A stretch of 64,000 bases of DNA from Lenzites betulinus. Its lineage: Eukaryota; Basidiomycota; Agaricomycetes; Polyporales; Polyporaceae. The notes below the pieces were generated by a model that worked only from the letters and a program-made list of their open reading frames with translations, did no database searches and was not told where the DNA came from. How positions within the stretch are numbered: the first letter of the stretch is position 1; each line of letters opens with the position of its first letter. Location: NCBI GenBank assembly GCA_022264855.1, contig JABYQU010000007.1, positions 248,001-312,000 of the forward strand, written 5' to 3'. A program made the position numbers and the translations under genes. Below are positions 22,002 to 33,044 of this stretch, piece by piece.

Positions 22002-23381
22002 ATGGCTCTCGCTCAGGTCCTCGTCTCCAAGCTGGGCTCCCTGCCCCCCCTCCACCGCGCCGCCCTTCGCGATGATGCGTCCAGCATCGTCTCTGAAGGT
22101 TCGTCGCGCGCCCTCCCCTCCACTCACGCGTGTACTGACCCGCGCGCGTGCCCCACAGATGCCATTACCTCCCTCGGCGCGTCCTCCGTGAGCTCCTCCT
22201 TCGACGCGCGCTCGTGTCACTCGGAGCCCTCCACTTCCTCGCCCCTCTCAACATGCATCCCGCGCCCGCGCCAGAACGAACATCTCGCCGTTCTCCTGTC
22301 CAAGCGCCTCTGGAAGGTAAGTTCCGCTCTGGCGCCCGGCCACCGCCGCATCTTTGTTGCCATCGCGGCCGCACCCCCCATACAGCACGTGATTGACGCC
22401 CTCCTCCTTTGATGTACACAGCCCGACTCCCAGGCCTCCCACTGCGACACCTTCATCTGCCGTAAGGCATTCACCATCTGGGAGCGCAGACATGTGAGCA
22501 CACGCCCCCCTCCCGTCACCGCCTCACGAACCCCGAACTCATCGTATCTCTCTGCGCGCGAACCCAACAGCACTGCCGGAAATGCGGCGGCATATTCTGC
22601 GGCGAGTGCTCGAGCAGGACGACCGCCCTGCTCGACACCTCGAAGCTCTCCTTCCTCAACCCCCCGCGCAACATCCCCATCGCGCTGTACAACAGCCCCG
22701 AGTCGCCCGTGCTCGACGCGCGCGTGTGCGACGACTGCTGGGACCAGATCCACGGCTGCAAGAGCCCGCGCTCGCCCGTGCTCGCGAAGCTCGCGCACCC
22801 CATCGCGCTCGTGCGCGACATCGACAGCAGCACGAGCTCCGGCTCCGGCTCGTCCTCCGTCTCGTCCTCCATCAACACGCCTCCGGAAGGCTCCCCGCTG
22901 TCGGCGCTGGCGTCGCGCCCCGCGCTGCGGCGCACGCACACGAGCCCGCGCGTGCCCGCGTCGCCGCTGCGCGCGACGACGCCCGTCCCGCAGTCGATCG
23001 CGGTCTCCGTCGCGCACATCGCGGACTCGGAACTGAGCCTCGGCGAGCTCGACGCGTATCCCCTCAGGCGCGCGAGCAGCATCTGCAAGGCGAACGGCGG
23101 CGGGCGCTGGGAGCCGAAGCCGGTCCCGACGTATGTCGCGAAGCGCGTGCCGGGCTGCAAGGCGGGCTACGAGCTCGAGCTCGAGCAAGAGGCTGCGGAG
23201 TGCAGGCGGCGCCGCGCGAACCCGGTCATCAAGGATGGAGGTGCGTTTTTGTCTCCGTGGATATTGTGCGCGACGGTGGCTGACGTGTGCCCCGCGGTGT
23301 TTGACAGACTTCCAGCTGCGTGCGCCCCGCGAGATCGAGCCTCGCTCGCCCGCCGGACCCATCACCCTCTCCACCTTCTGA
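22002..23381 (+). CDS. FYVE zinc-finger protein (PI3P binding)
   Basis: Five exons (22002-22098, 22159-22316, 22422-22493, 22571-23240, 23308-23381) give 356 residues in frame. Near residues 86-140 the protein has HCDTFICRKAFTIWERRHHC followed by RKCGGIFCGECS and later RVCDDCWDQI. This is a FYVE finger with the RRHHCRKCG phosphatidylinositol-3-phosphate pocket and paired Cys ligands. It should therefore be recruited to endosomes or the vacuole. The remainder is Ser/Pro-rich and disordered, with a basic PALRRTHTSPR segment and a C-terminal ITLSTF. No RING or lipase domain is present, so the role is probably adaptor-like. The ATG has an ACC ATGG context, and a TATTTAA element lies about 155 bp upstream. 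Confidence 0.92.
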
Positions 23382-26300
23382 GCCACGCGTCAGTTGGCCC
23401 CTGCTCGACTCCCTCGTCGCCCTCTCCGTCTGTGTCCGCGTGTCGGTGCTCTCTTCCTCTTCTCTGTCCATGTCCACCCGCGGCGCCGCCCGGGTCCTCT
23501 GCCGTCTCTCTCTCCCTCTCTCTGTGCATGTGTCTGTCTGTGCGCCTATGCTGCTGTGTATTCTTATCATTATCCCGCCCGCGACATCCCCTGCCTCCGC
23601 CCCTAGGTGCGCCTCGACGCCCGCCCGCAGTACGTATGTGCCGTTTAGTGCGTTATATGTGCTTCTACTGTCGATACCTGCCCCGTTGTTACCCTTGCCT
23701 GTTTATACCTTATCGCCTATTCCCCCGCCTCCGCCTCTGGAACTCTTTACCTGCCTTGCCTTGCCCCCTTCCGAGCTTCCCAACCCTTCCCGCTCTCATC
23801 CACAGCTGCACCGACGAATCCTTCCCCGCTCGCGGCGAACTGTGGTATATACGGAATACGGACTCGGCGTGCGCCTCGGACTCACTATGTCTATAATTTG
23901 CCGGGCGAGCGCCGTTCTCCTCCCTGCCTCCTCTCTACTCTCCCCTGCCCTCCCTTCCCCCCGAACGTCCCCGACCCAGCCTCATCCAACCAGCCCGCTG
24001 CCCCGCCCCCCATCCGCTCGCTCACTCTCCCCAGTCCCCGTGCTCCACCGCGACGCCTCCGGAGGCAGCGGGCGGGGCGTCCGGTCGCTACTCTGCTCGT
24101 CGCTATCCGTCGTGTCGTGTCGTGCCGCCGTGTCTTATCGATATCTCGTATAGTGCCGTACCGTACGTACCATATGCATCGTATGCAATAGAGGCTTTTT
24201 GTCTTGGATCTTTCAATGTGTGTGGGGTGACTTGTGTTGAGATGTTCAACAACGTTCAAGTCGAAGGATGTATGTTGTTTCTGCAAGCATCAATACAGTT
24301 AGGTTTGTATTCTGTACACGAGGAGGTAAGTACATGCACGCAAGGTGACATACACCGTTAGACCCGCCCTCGACGTAAACAAGCTCGGGCACGGCTTTCC
24401 GAAGTATGTTCTGCCCTCTTGCCTTGCCTCTAGCTACCTTCCAGGCGCACTCTGCTCTATACTCTGTCCTACTAAATTCCCCGACGCTTCCAGCTGTGTC
24501 CAGACCATTATGACATGCTAGCTTCTAGGGGACCTCGGGCATCCCGTCCCAAGTTCCGCTCGCATCTGGTCCACTCGAGTAAGGTTCTGGATGCCTCCCG
24601 CATCAAGTCGACACTAGTAGTATGTCGGTCCCGGCCGCGGCCCAGTGCGACTGGTACTGACGGAAATGGGGTTCTTCCATGGCTCGTCGCACGTCGGCCG
24701 GCGTATATATTCTGGATGCTGGCTATCAAACGTATCAAACGTATCACATATAATATATAAGATCTGGGCGTAATATGTCGGTGGGCGTGCGTTCCGTTTC
24801 TAATCCGCCTCGGCTAGGCTGGCGCTGAATATTCATGTCATGGAAGTATAGCAGCAGCTACACGAGGATAGGCAGGTCTGAGGGCATTCTGGCCAGCCTC
24901 GACGCTCAACGTTCCAGACCGCCTGCTAGTACTTGTGTCGACATGTACGGTGACAGCAACGTATTCCGGGATCGAGTTCCCCAAGCCCACAGAACTTCCG
25001 GGCAAAACTCCCCGGCCCAAAGTACTACTCTTCCCTCCGAACCTCCCCTACCTCCACCTGCCTACACCTACACGCGCGCACGTCCAACGCCAAACGCGCG
25101 CCAGCAAACGCAGGGAAATCGAAGCGCGGGGCGCGGGGCACCCCCGGCTTCCTAGCGCATACCCCATCGAGGCGAAGGACACCGACGGATCCGGCAGGTC
25201 CTAGTAAGTACTTCGACACACGCGCAGGGGATCGTGCCAGTGATCGAGCCGGCTTCTGGGGTGAGTGTCTGTCGGCCGGGGATCCGAACGCGAACGTGAG
25301 CGTGAACTCTAAAGGTTCTCCAGCGATCCGTATGTTGAATTGAACATTAATCGAATATTGGGTGCAGTGTCTTCACAGTCGCTGTCCCCGTCGCGCACGC
25401 GCACGCGCACGAGCAGCGGAGGTGACGTGGACGTGGACCAGAAGCCCCATGCGGGTACGTTCGCCCTTCGAAGCTCGCTGTCGCTGTCAAGCAGGGTGCT
25501 TCGCCCGTGTCGCAGAAGATGCCGGGGGGTATACGGGGCCCGGGCCTGCGCCGGGCGCGCTGGGCCCGACACTCTGGAGGCTTTCTCGCGCGGGCGGGCT
25601 TGGAGGGGCCCGCGTACGGTGGGTATCACAAGGTGGCACACTAATAGAGCACTATCTCATGTACGTGTGTGCGTATATCTGTGCGCAGGCGGTATCAGTA
25701 CTTGACATATACATTTATACAGCTGCAGATCCGGCTCAGTCGGGACTCGGGGGCCTGTGATTCCAGTTCCATGCGTACGAAGCTCAAACGTTCGGACGCG
25801 GACGACTTACAACGTCCGCGCGCGGCGCGCGGACTCGGACTCAGACGCATACGCATCATCGACTGCGGTCGCGGAGAGTGGCCGACCCAGGATCGTCGGA
25901 CCTCTATCTAGTATTTGCGCAATTGGCCGCCGCCTGATGATGATGACACCAGCCCAAGCGGAGATGCATATGCATATGTGGCACGGACGCGGGTGCCTCG
26001 CGACCGTCCTAACCGCGACGAGGTACGGTAGCACGAGGGCGGGGTGATGCGCGGCTGGGATGATGGTGCTTGTAAGACAGCCTGGGGAGCAAGTCTCCGC
26101 GGGACCGCGCGAATTAAATGCGCGGTAGCTGCTACAGCCTACTTCCCCCGAGACGTTCGCGGGGAGCGCGCGATGCGCACACGAGAATGGACGCGTTTTG
26201 GACTGGGTGACGTCGCATACGCTCGGAGACGTAGGATAGACGTCGGTTGAACTCACCAGGCCTTCGGGTATAGAGACAGAGGTACCCAGCACTACACTTG

Positions 26301-29300
26301 AATTGCCTACCGGTACCGGCGCAGTCCTCTGCCAATCCCCACAGACATGTGTGACTGCCAAGCTTGTTGCGTTGCGAAACAAGGTCACCCGTACCCCGAT
26401 ATTGAAGTAGCCATTCCTGCGCGTCGCGGCATGTCTCTGCACTCGCGGAGGTCCAGGAAAAGCAAGGCAAAACGTGTGGCTTCGAATACACCCAAGGTCT
26501 ACGCCGACGCCTAAGTATGCGGCACTTCCCTAGCTGGGATCCCTTGGTCAAAACTCATTTGAAAGAAACAGCTAAAGAGACATTTGCCACCACCAAGCGT
26601 ACCATTGGAACCTAGCCCACCGCTCCCTGCCCGGACTTTCGGCCACATACCCACCCCCGGCTTCCCAAGCCGTGCCGTACCCTCTGACAAGAGTGGGATC
26701 CGCGACGCGCCAGCCTCAGCCGCGCTCCCAGCGCCCGGCGAATTACCCTAGCTCCCAACGCACGGCACAGACCGCACCCGCGCGCACTAGCCATGTAAGT
26801 CGACCGTCGACCGTCGCCTGTCGCGGGCACTCTGGAGCCTGGACAGCCGGCGATTCAGCGGGGCACCGCGCGCGCGGTGTGTTGCCGGGCGCGCAGCTCG
26901 GGCACGCCCGGTGTCGCGGGGCTTCCCATGCTATCATAGCGCGGCGGGAGCAGTGGGCACATGTCGGGCAGCAAGCGCACGCTCGGGCCTGGTGGCTACT
27001 GGTAACAGCGGGGGCGGCCGTGCCCGTGGGCGCGCGGGGCGCCGAGAGGGGTTAGGCCGCTGCTCTGCTCTCGCGCTGGCGCGGGATGATGCTGGGTGCT
27101 TATTGGAGTGCGCGCCGCGCCGCGCAGCGTTAATGGATGTTGGAACGCAATGGCATGGACCTGGAGACGCGCGGGGGCTGCTGCGATGCCAGATGCGCGA
27201 TGGTGTGGCGGCATCCCGAGATTATCATTATGCGCGGGGTGCGGGGTGCGCGGGCGGAACGATGCGCGTCCGGGGGCACTCGCTCGCTCGCCAGACATCC
27301 AGCTCCAGGGACACATCCGAGAATCACGGGCGCGCGGGCATTGGGTTGTGTCCACTGTCGCGTAGCCTGTGCGCGGACCCGGAGTATGTAGCCTTATTGG
27401 CTCGCCGGCGATGCGCGTGCGTGCGTGCCAGGGACCGCTGGGTCGTCCGAGTTGAACTTGGATCCCGGCATCTGGAGTTGATGCGATGCTGCACCGGGGA
27501 AGACCCGCGGCCGTCTGCGATCCGGCATTCAATATTCAGCATGGGATTGATCGTTGACAAGTTGTCGCGGCCCACACGCGATACTTAATAGGTATATGGA
27601 GGAAGTACAACCGGCAGCGGGGAGATGGCAGAGCGTGAACACTGGAGTTTATGCACATAGACTTCGATGACCAGGGCGTCCGCATCAGCGTCTGCGTGAT
27701 GGTGGGAGAACGTCTGCGTTAGCGTTCGTGTTCGCATGGCGCGGCGGTGCAGGCAAGGGACGGTACTCACCATAGAGCAGCTTCTTGCAATTCATCACCG
27801 CGGCGGCGTCGAAGGTTCGTTCCTCAGCATCTCTCCCCGAGAGATAGTGGTCCGACGTCCTAGGTGCTATCCCAGCCGCAGCGCCCCGACGATAGTTGTA
27901 CCAGCACCCTATCTGGGGCCTTTATTCGGGATGTCCCCCGAGCGATGCACGATCAGGATAGCAGAGCCACGCTACCGTGGCGCGCAGATGCCCGACATCG
28001 GCGCCGCGGACATTGGCGGTGGCGCCAGTGCACCCATCTACAACACCGCGGGTCGCGCCGACGCCCTTGTGGCTTGTCGCCAATTGAACCCAAGTCCTAA
28101 TCGCAGCGTCAGTGCCAAGCAGTCCAGACAATCACGCAGACGCAACATGCTCGTGCGCACCCAATACAAAGTGTGATGTCCCCGCCCCATCTATCAGAGC
28201 CCCCCGTGCTGTGCGGCGCGCACCACGATCAGGATGGCACGCACGCCGCGTGTAGGCTTCGCCCCCCGAGCCCGCCAGAAAGGAGGCGGAGGCCTGGGAG
28301 CAGCAGCGTGGCGCGCGAACCTTCCTCTCGCCCGGCTCCTCTGCTGAAGTGCCGCGGGCGCCTGTGCGTGTATGTGGGTGCACAGCCTGCCGCGGGTGGG
28401 CGTTTGGGACTGGCTATGGTCTGCGGGGTGTGTGGGATCGGGACTCCGGAGAAGCTGGTGGGGGACGTGTGACAGGTGGTGTTGGTGTGCGCGGTGATGG
28501 GCGCGGAGCGCGGGCGATGGGAGTGTGTGGGCGGAGTCGGACGGACGGATGGCTGGAGTCCGAGTCGGAGCAGAGGCTGCGGGTGCGGTGTGGAGATATG
28601 ATAGCGGTGGGACGTGTTCGACGGACGCGCGCGTGGTCGGGGGGTGCGAGGTCGCTATATGCGGTGGGCTCCGAAGTGTGTTGTGAGGGGCGTGGCCGTC
28701 CGACACGCTGTTTCGTAGCGGTTGATGTGGATTGCGAAAGAAGATTGTATGAAGCTGCGTGGAGCATAGTGGGTCTCCGGTTCGGGCATGCTCTTGAACA
28801 CGCTGCACGCTGGTGGATACGAGGTGGTGAGTCCTCGGAACCACAGGACGCCAAGAGTCCGATGGATTGAAACGTGACGCCGGACGCAGGGTTTGTCCAC
28901 AGAAGTAAATTCTCAGAAAACGAGGGAAGAGCAGGAGAAGGGAGTCAATTTGATGTGGGAAGAGACGAAGAGACTGCTGCAGAGAAGAGAATCCCATTGG
29001 CGCTCCGAATGTTGTAAGGGCTGGAGCTCTGGAGGGCGATGGGCAGCCTACACATGTCCGCACGTGAGATCCTAGACACGCATAGAATATTATATTCACA
29101 TACCGTTGCTATGATCTTCTAGCGCTGTAGCTAGCTGAACCATAGGGTGGAGAGTGTCGAACAGGTAGTGTACAGATGAGCAGATTGTATGAGCATGGGG
29201 GACAAAACGCGATAGATAGAGGAATAATGTTGCGAGCGATAAATACGAGGATCAATCTGTCATAGATCAAGCTGGAGACAGGGAGGAAGCTATGTGAGTA

Positions 29301-29354
29301 TGCGATGAACATCGCTTGAGCGGGTCACGTACCTTCAAGGATGACAAGCAAGCA
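23382..29354. other. Second long gene-poor region
   Basis: About 6 kb between the FYVE gene and the F-box gene. It begins with a pyrimidine-rich 3' flank (CTCT/TCTG runs, about 23400-23570). After that come only short, mirrored or low-complexity frames. At 27590-27830 a minus-strand stretch could splice into an exon pair (…FDAAAVMNCKKLLYD… ending PPYTY), but nothing upstream extends it. The largest minus frame (28194-29099) is His/Pro/Arg-rich and unlike a folded protein. An imperfect repeat containing ACGATCAGGAT occurs near 27948 and 28226. No transposase, reverse transcriptase or RNA gene is recognised. Confidence 0.45.
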
Positions 29355-31332
29355 CTACCAAAGACTGAACGGCCACGGCCTGGCATCTGGCCACGCTTCC
29401 GGCTCACTATAATAGTCGGGAAGGACCATATGCGGGGGACAGTCCGTCACCCTGACCTCCGTGGTCTTGAAATACGCCCGGAGCGCCTGGACGTGTCCCC
29501 AGTTAACCTGCGCAGTGCTCGGGACCTCAAGCACGAAGTGCTCCAGGTAGTCGTACGCCCCAGACTCGAGCTCGGACAAGATGTTCGCGAAGTCCACAAC
29601 GACGTTCGATTCTGGTTTGGGGATGTCCGGCCACGCCAGAGGGCCATATCCGAATACGATGCGCAGGGTTGTGATCTGCGGCCGAGATGTCGCCTCACGC
29701 GCGTCAGGAAGCAGGTGGAGAGTCATCGCGTCGTCGTTGGCGTAGAAGGTCCTGAAATGGTTCGCGAGCACGACGGTCTCCAGCGCAGGCATCTCTGCGA
29801 TGAAGGACCTGAGATAAGCGGCGTTCTCCGGGCTTGGGACTCCGTTGCGTCCGCGGTAGAAGATGTCCGTCAACCAGAGCTCGCGCGTGTCGGAGAGGGG
29901 CATGCTATCGCTCGGGCGGAGAAGGTCCACCAGCTCGCCTAGGCTTTTCATGCTGGCACGGAGTACGCGCTGAGAGCCGCACGCGGTCATTCCCCAAGGG
30001 TATGTGTTCGACGAGGAGGTTTTGGGAACACTTGGGACCCATCCGATGGAGAGCCGTGAGATGTCGCTGGGCACGGCGTGGTGCAGTGTGATAGATCGAC
30101 TCGGAGGCTCAGTTTTGTAATACAGACTGAGCAGTTGGATGGTTAGGTTTGGTCGGTCGGGTGGCAAAAATGATAATACGGATGACGCGAGTTCGTTGTC
30201 CGTTCGAAGAAGGCAAACTCTACGCAGGCGGGGACAGCTGGAGATGTCAGGCGATGTCGATGGGCTGGGGTTTGGGGGTTTGTATGGGCCGAGGGGTATC
30301 TCGAGATGAAATGATTCCAGAGAGTGGCAACCACGCAGGATCGCCGGTATCATCGGGAGTAAGTAGGACATCCCGCGGGGACGCAAGGCAAGATGTGTGA
30401 GGGAAGCTAATACATCGTGGCAATCTGGGCTGAGAGTTGGTGTAATGAGACAGAGACGTCGAAGTTCCGGTACGTGTTCTTTTGAGAGCATAATGGTAGG
30501 CGTCGACATGAGAGGACTACGGTCCAGAAGCTGCACAGAGAGTGACTCCAGGGCGGGTAGAGAGCAGGTAGAAAGCTGAGACAGGAAATCCGTGCTATTA
30601 GTAAAGACCTGCAGTTCCCGGATCCTTGAGCTTTCCGGAACCTCGACGACCATCGGAGGGGGATCCTCATCGTCATCATCGTCCGAGCGACGTCTGCTGA
30701 TAATTTTCTGCAGCAAACATTTCAGGGGGAGGTTTCGACTCCTTTGTAAAGACATTTTAGATATAGGTTGCGAGTCGGCCGCTATACTGGTCCAGAGGGC
30801 AGGGCATCCCAAAGCAACCTCGCGAAGCCGCTTGCACGTGCGCGAGACGGGGAGGAGCATGGCTGTTTCCTTCACGTCCATGTGCCAGATTGGTCTGAGA
30901 GTCCATTTCGAGCCAGTGACAATCGCGTCGGGAATAAGCGACAAGATTATCTGTAGAATCTCAGTGGGGAGGCACAGAAGAGGACGGCGTGTGTTGATCT
31001 GGGCGAGGGCGTCTAGTCTCGTATCTGCCAAAGAGTTTGTGACGTGGCGAAGCTGCTCAATCTTAACGTTCAGCTACAATTCGGACATGTCTTGCGACAG
31101 AGACGAGGGCCTACATCATTTTCTCTGAACGTAGTAGCAGTTAGTATAGTGCGATGCATGATTGACCAATGAAATAATTGACTACGTACGAGATACCGGG
31201 CATCTGCCGTGCCAGATGTTCGAGGAACGTCCGGGTATTCTCTACTAGAGCAGGATCTTCTGGCTTCGTCTGCATGTCGTCGTAGATGGTTAAGATGATG
31301 AGAGGTTGATGCTCCCGCTGACTCAGTGCCAT
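29355..31332 (-). CDS. F-box-like protein with leucine-rich C-terminal region
   Basis: The two-exon model gives about 621 residues. Exon 1 ends ...ARQMPGISY and joins LNVKIEQLRHVTNSLADTRL. A DALAQINTRRPLLCLPTEIL stretch then begins the F-box-like motif, continued by LPVSRTCKRLREVALGCPAL with a WTSI end. The rest contains repeated leucine-rich segments (LPALESLSVQLL, PELRRLCLI, LTHLALR, CPRLRRVCLL) as in the expanded agaricomycete F-box/LRR family, whose members are presumed substrate receptors of SCF ubiquitin ligases. The substrate is unknown. A TAG acceptor immediately precedes LNVKIEQ, which supports the splice. The start is 171 bp from the divergent SMN gene. The exact first exon is less sure than the rest. 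Confidence 0.8.
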
Positions 31333-31503
31333 TGGACTTACCCAACTAGGAGTCGTGTTTCGTGGCGGTGTCGTTATTGCAACCCTAACCTTGGCGCTTC
31401 AGTCTCGCTTTGCGCGTTCTGCGCCGCCGTGCGCTCAGTTCTACCAAGTCCTACCACCACAGATTGTATACTTCGTCTTCTCGAGCCTTCTTGTCATACC
31501 TCA

Positions 31504-32580
31504 ATGCGTCCACTTATATCATACGACGACATAGTCGCGCCCGACACGGCCTCAGCACAACAGCAAATGAATCCACCGGCGGCGCCACCTCCCACAAAGA
31601 AGCGCAAGACGTACCAAAACCAAAACCAGCACAGACAAGGGCAGATGGGCGGAGGCAGAGCCCATCAGAACATGTACCACTGGGACGACCCGGCTAACCA
31701 GGAGCCGCAGATGATGTATGACGAGATGCCTACACCGTCTACCTCGGCGTCCACTGGTGCAGGTGGCGGTCACGTCGGTGGAGCGGCCCAGCACTACGAT
31801 GAAGAGGAGGAAGAGGAGGAGGAGAGCAGGGAGCTCACGCACGAAGAGATCTGGGACGACTCTGCGCTGATCGACGCGTGGAACAGCGCCGCGGCGGAGT
31901 ACGAGGTGCGCGTCTCACGAAGACTCATAGACAGAGCGATACTGAACTTACGCACGTGTAGGCGTTCCATGGCCCCGGAAAGACGTGGAAGGATCAACCA
32001 GCGAAGAAGTCCCCTCTGTGAGTAATTTGTGTCATAGTGCAGGCTTGCCGTGTACTGATTTCTGTCGGCCTGGCGCAGGTGGTACAACGTCCCTCCTGCG
32101 ACCACTTCCAAACAAAATGCTAACAAGTCCGCCTCTAATGGCGTGAACGCGGCCAGCGCAAACGCGCACGCCGCAAGCACTGCAGACACGAACTCTATTC
32201 CTCTCAACTTCGACACCTACGTGCCGACACACGATCCTTCACTCGTGGGGGCTGGCTCAGCGCTCGCAGCACCCGCAATGGACGGCGCTGCGCTGGCTGT
32301 TGGCTCGGAAGCGGCTATGGTTAGCCAGGACGAAGCCTTCACGCGCGCAATGACCGCGATGTATTGGAGCGGATACTGGACGGCGGTTTATCACGTAAGT
32401 ACGAAATTCTCGCTACCGCAGCAATACGGGACTGATAAGTTGAGCGTTGCACGTGAGCAGTCCCGCCGAAATGAAGCTCAACAAAACGGGGCCGGTGCTC
32501 CGGCAAACGGCGCCGACGACGGAGACGACGCTGTGGAAGATGACGCCGACGACGACGATATGCTCCCTGCGCAGCGGTGA
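31504..32580 (+). CDS. SMN1: Survival motor neuron (SMN) homologue
   Basis: The core subunit of the complex that loads Sm rings on spliceosomal snRNAs. Four exons (31504-31905, 31962-32017, 32079-32394, 32461-32580) give 297 residues. ELTHEEIWDDSALIDAWNSA matches the Gemin2-binding helix of SMN and is followed by EYEAFHGPGKTWKDQPAKK. Near the C-terminus AMTAMYWSGYWTAVYH is the YG box used for oligomerisation. After it comes an acidic tail rich in DDGDD. No central Tudor domain is evident; the middle is Ala/Asn/Ser-rich, as in the short fission-yeast SMN. The start is the ATG giving MRPLISYDDIV. The F-box gene is divergent across 171 bp. Confidence 0.85.
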
Positions 32581-33044
32581 ACGACGCGGACTCGAATGTA
32601 TTGGAACTATATGTTGCGCTTGTAGGTGTTTGCTTGCTGAATGCAGATGACCATCCATGCTTACACTACCTGTGGATGTGTCGACGCGCGAAGCGTGCAG
32701 ACGGTAAGCAGCAGTGAGTGCAATGTATGAAGTATAGGCTAGTCGTGCGATGCTTCTCATGCAATTGCATGTTGCGGTAAGTGGTCAGTGTCGTCTTGTA
32801 CACGGACACAATGTGTAGGATGCACGTCCTGCATTGTAAAACCGTTGCATGGGCCGTGTCCTCGTGGGTGCGCCCTCTAACTCGCACATCCCGTCCGACA
32901 CACCCCTGCACAGAATATCGGATAATCATCCACGATGCCCTAGAATTTGAGTTCAAGGAGACACTGAAGGCTATAACGAGTGACACATGCCGGTACGACT
33001 CGTTGCATGGGGTAATAGCATGGTACAAGAGTAATTACAAACAA
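32581..33044. other. Convergent 3' intergenic region (SMN / NIC96)
   Basis: About 460 bp, AT-richer than the flanking genes, and bounded by the two stop codons. I see nothing besides 3' UTR-like sequence. Confidence 0.5.

Noticed and set aside
27590..27840. Exon-like pair on the minus strand ending PPYTY
   Set aside because: Splice phases agree, but no upstream exon or homologue is recognised, so it cannot be called a gene.
28194..29099. 301-codon minus-strand frame
   Set aside because: Composition dominated by His, Pro, Arg and Ser, with no recognisable fold; the opposite strand is open too.
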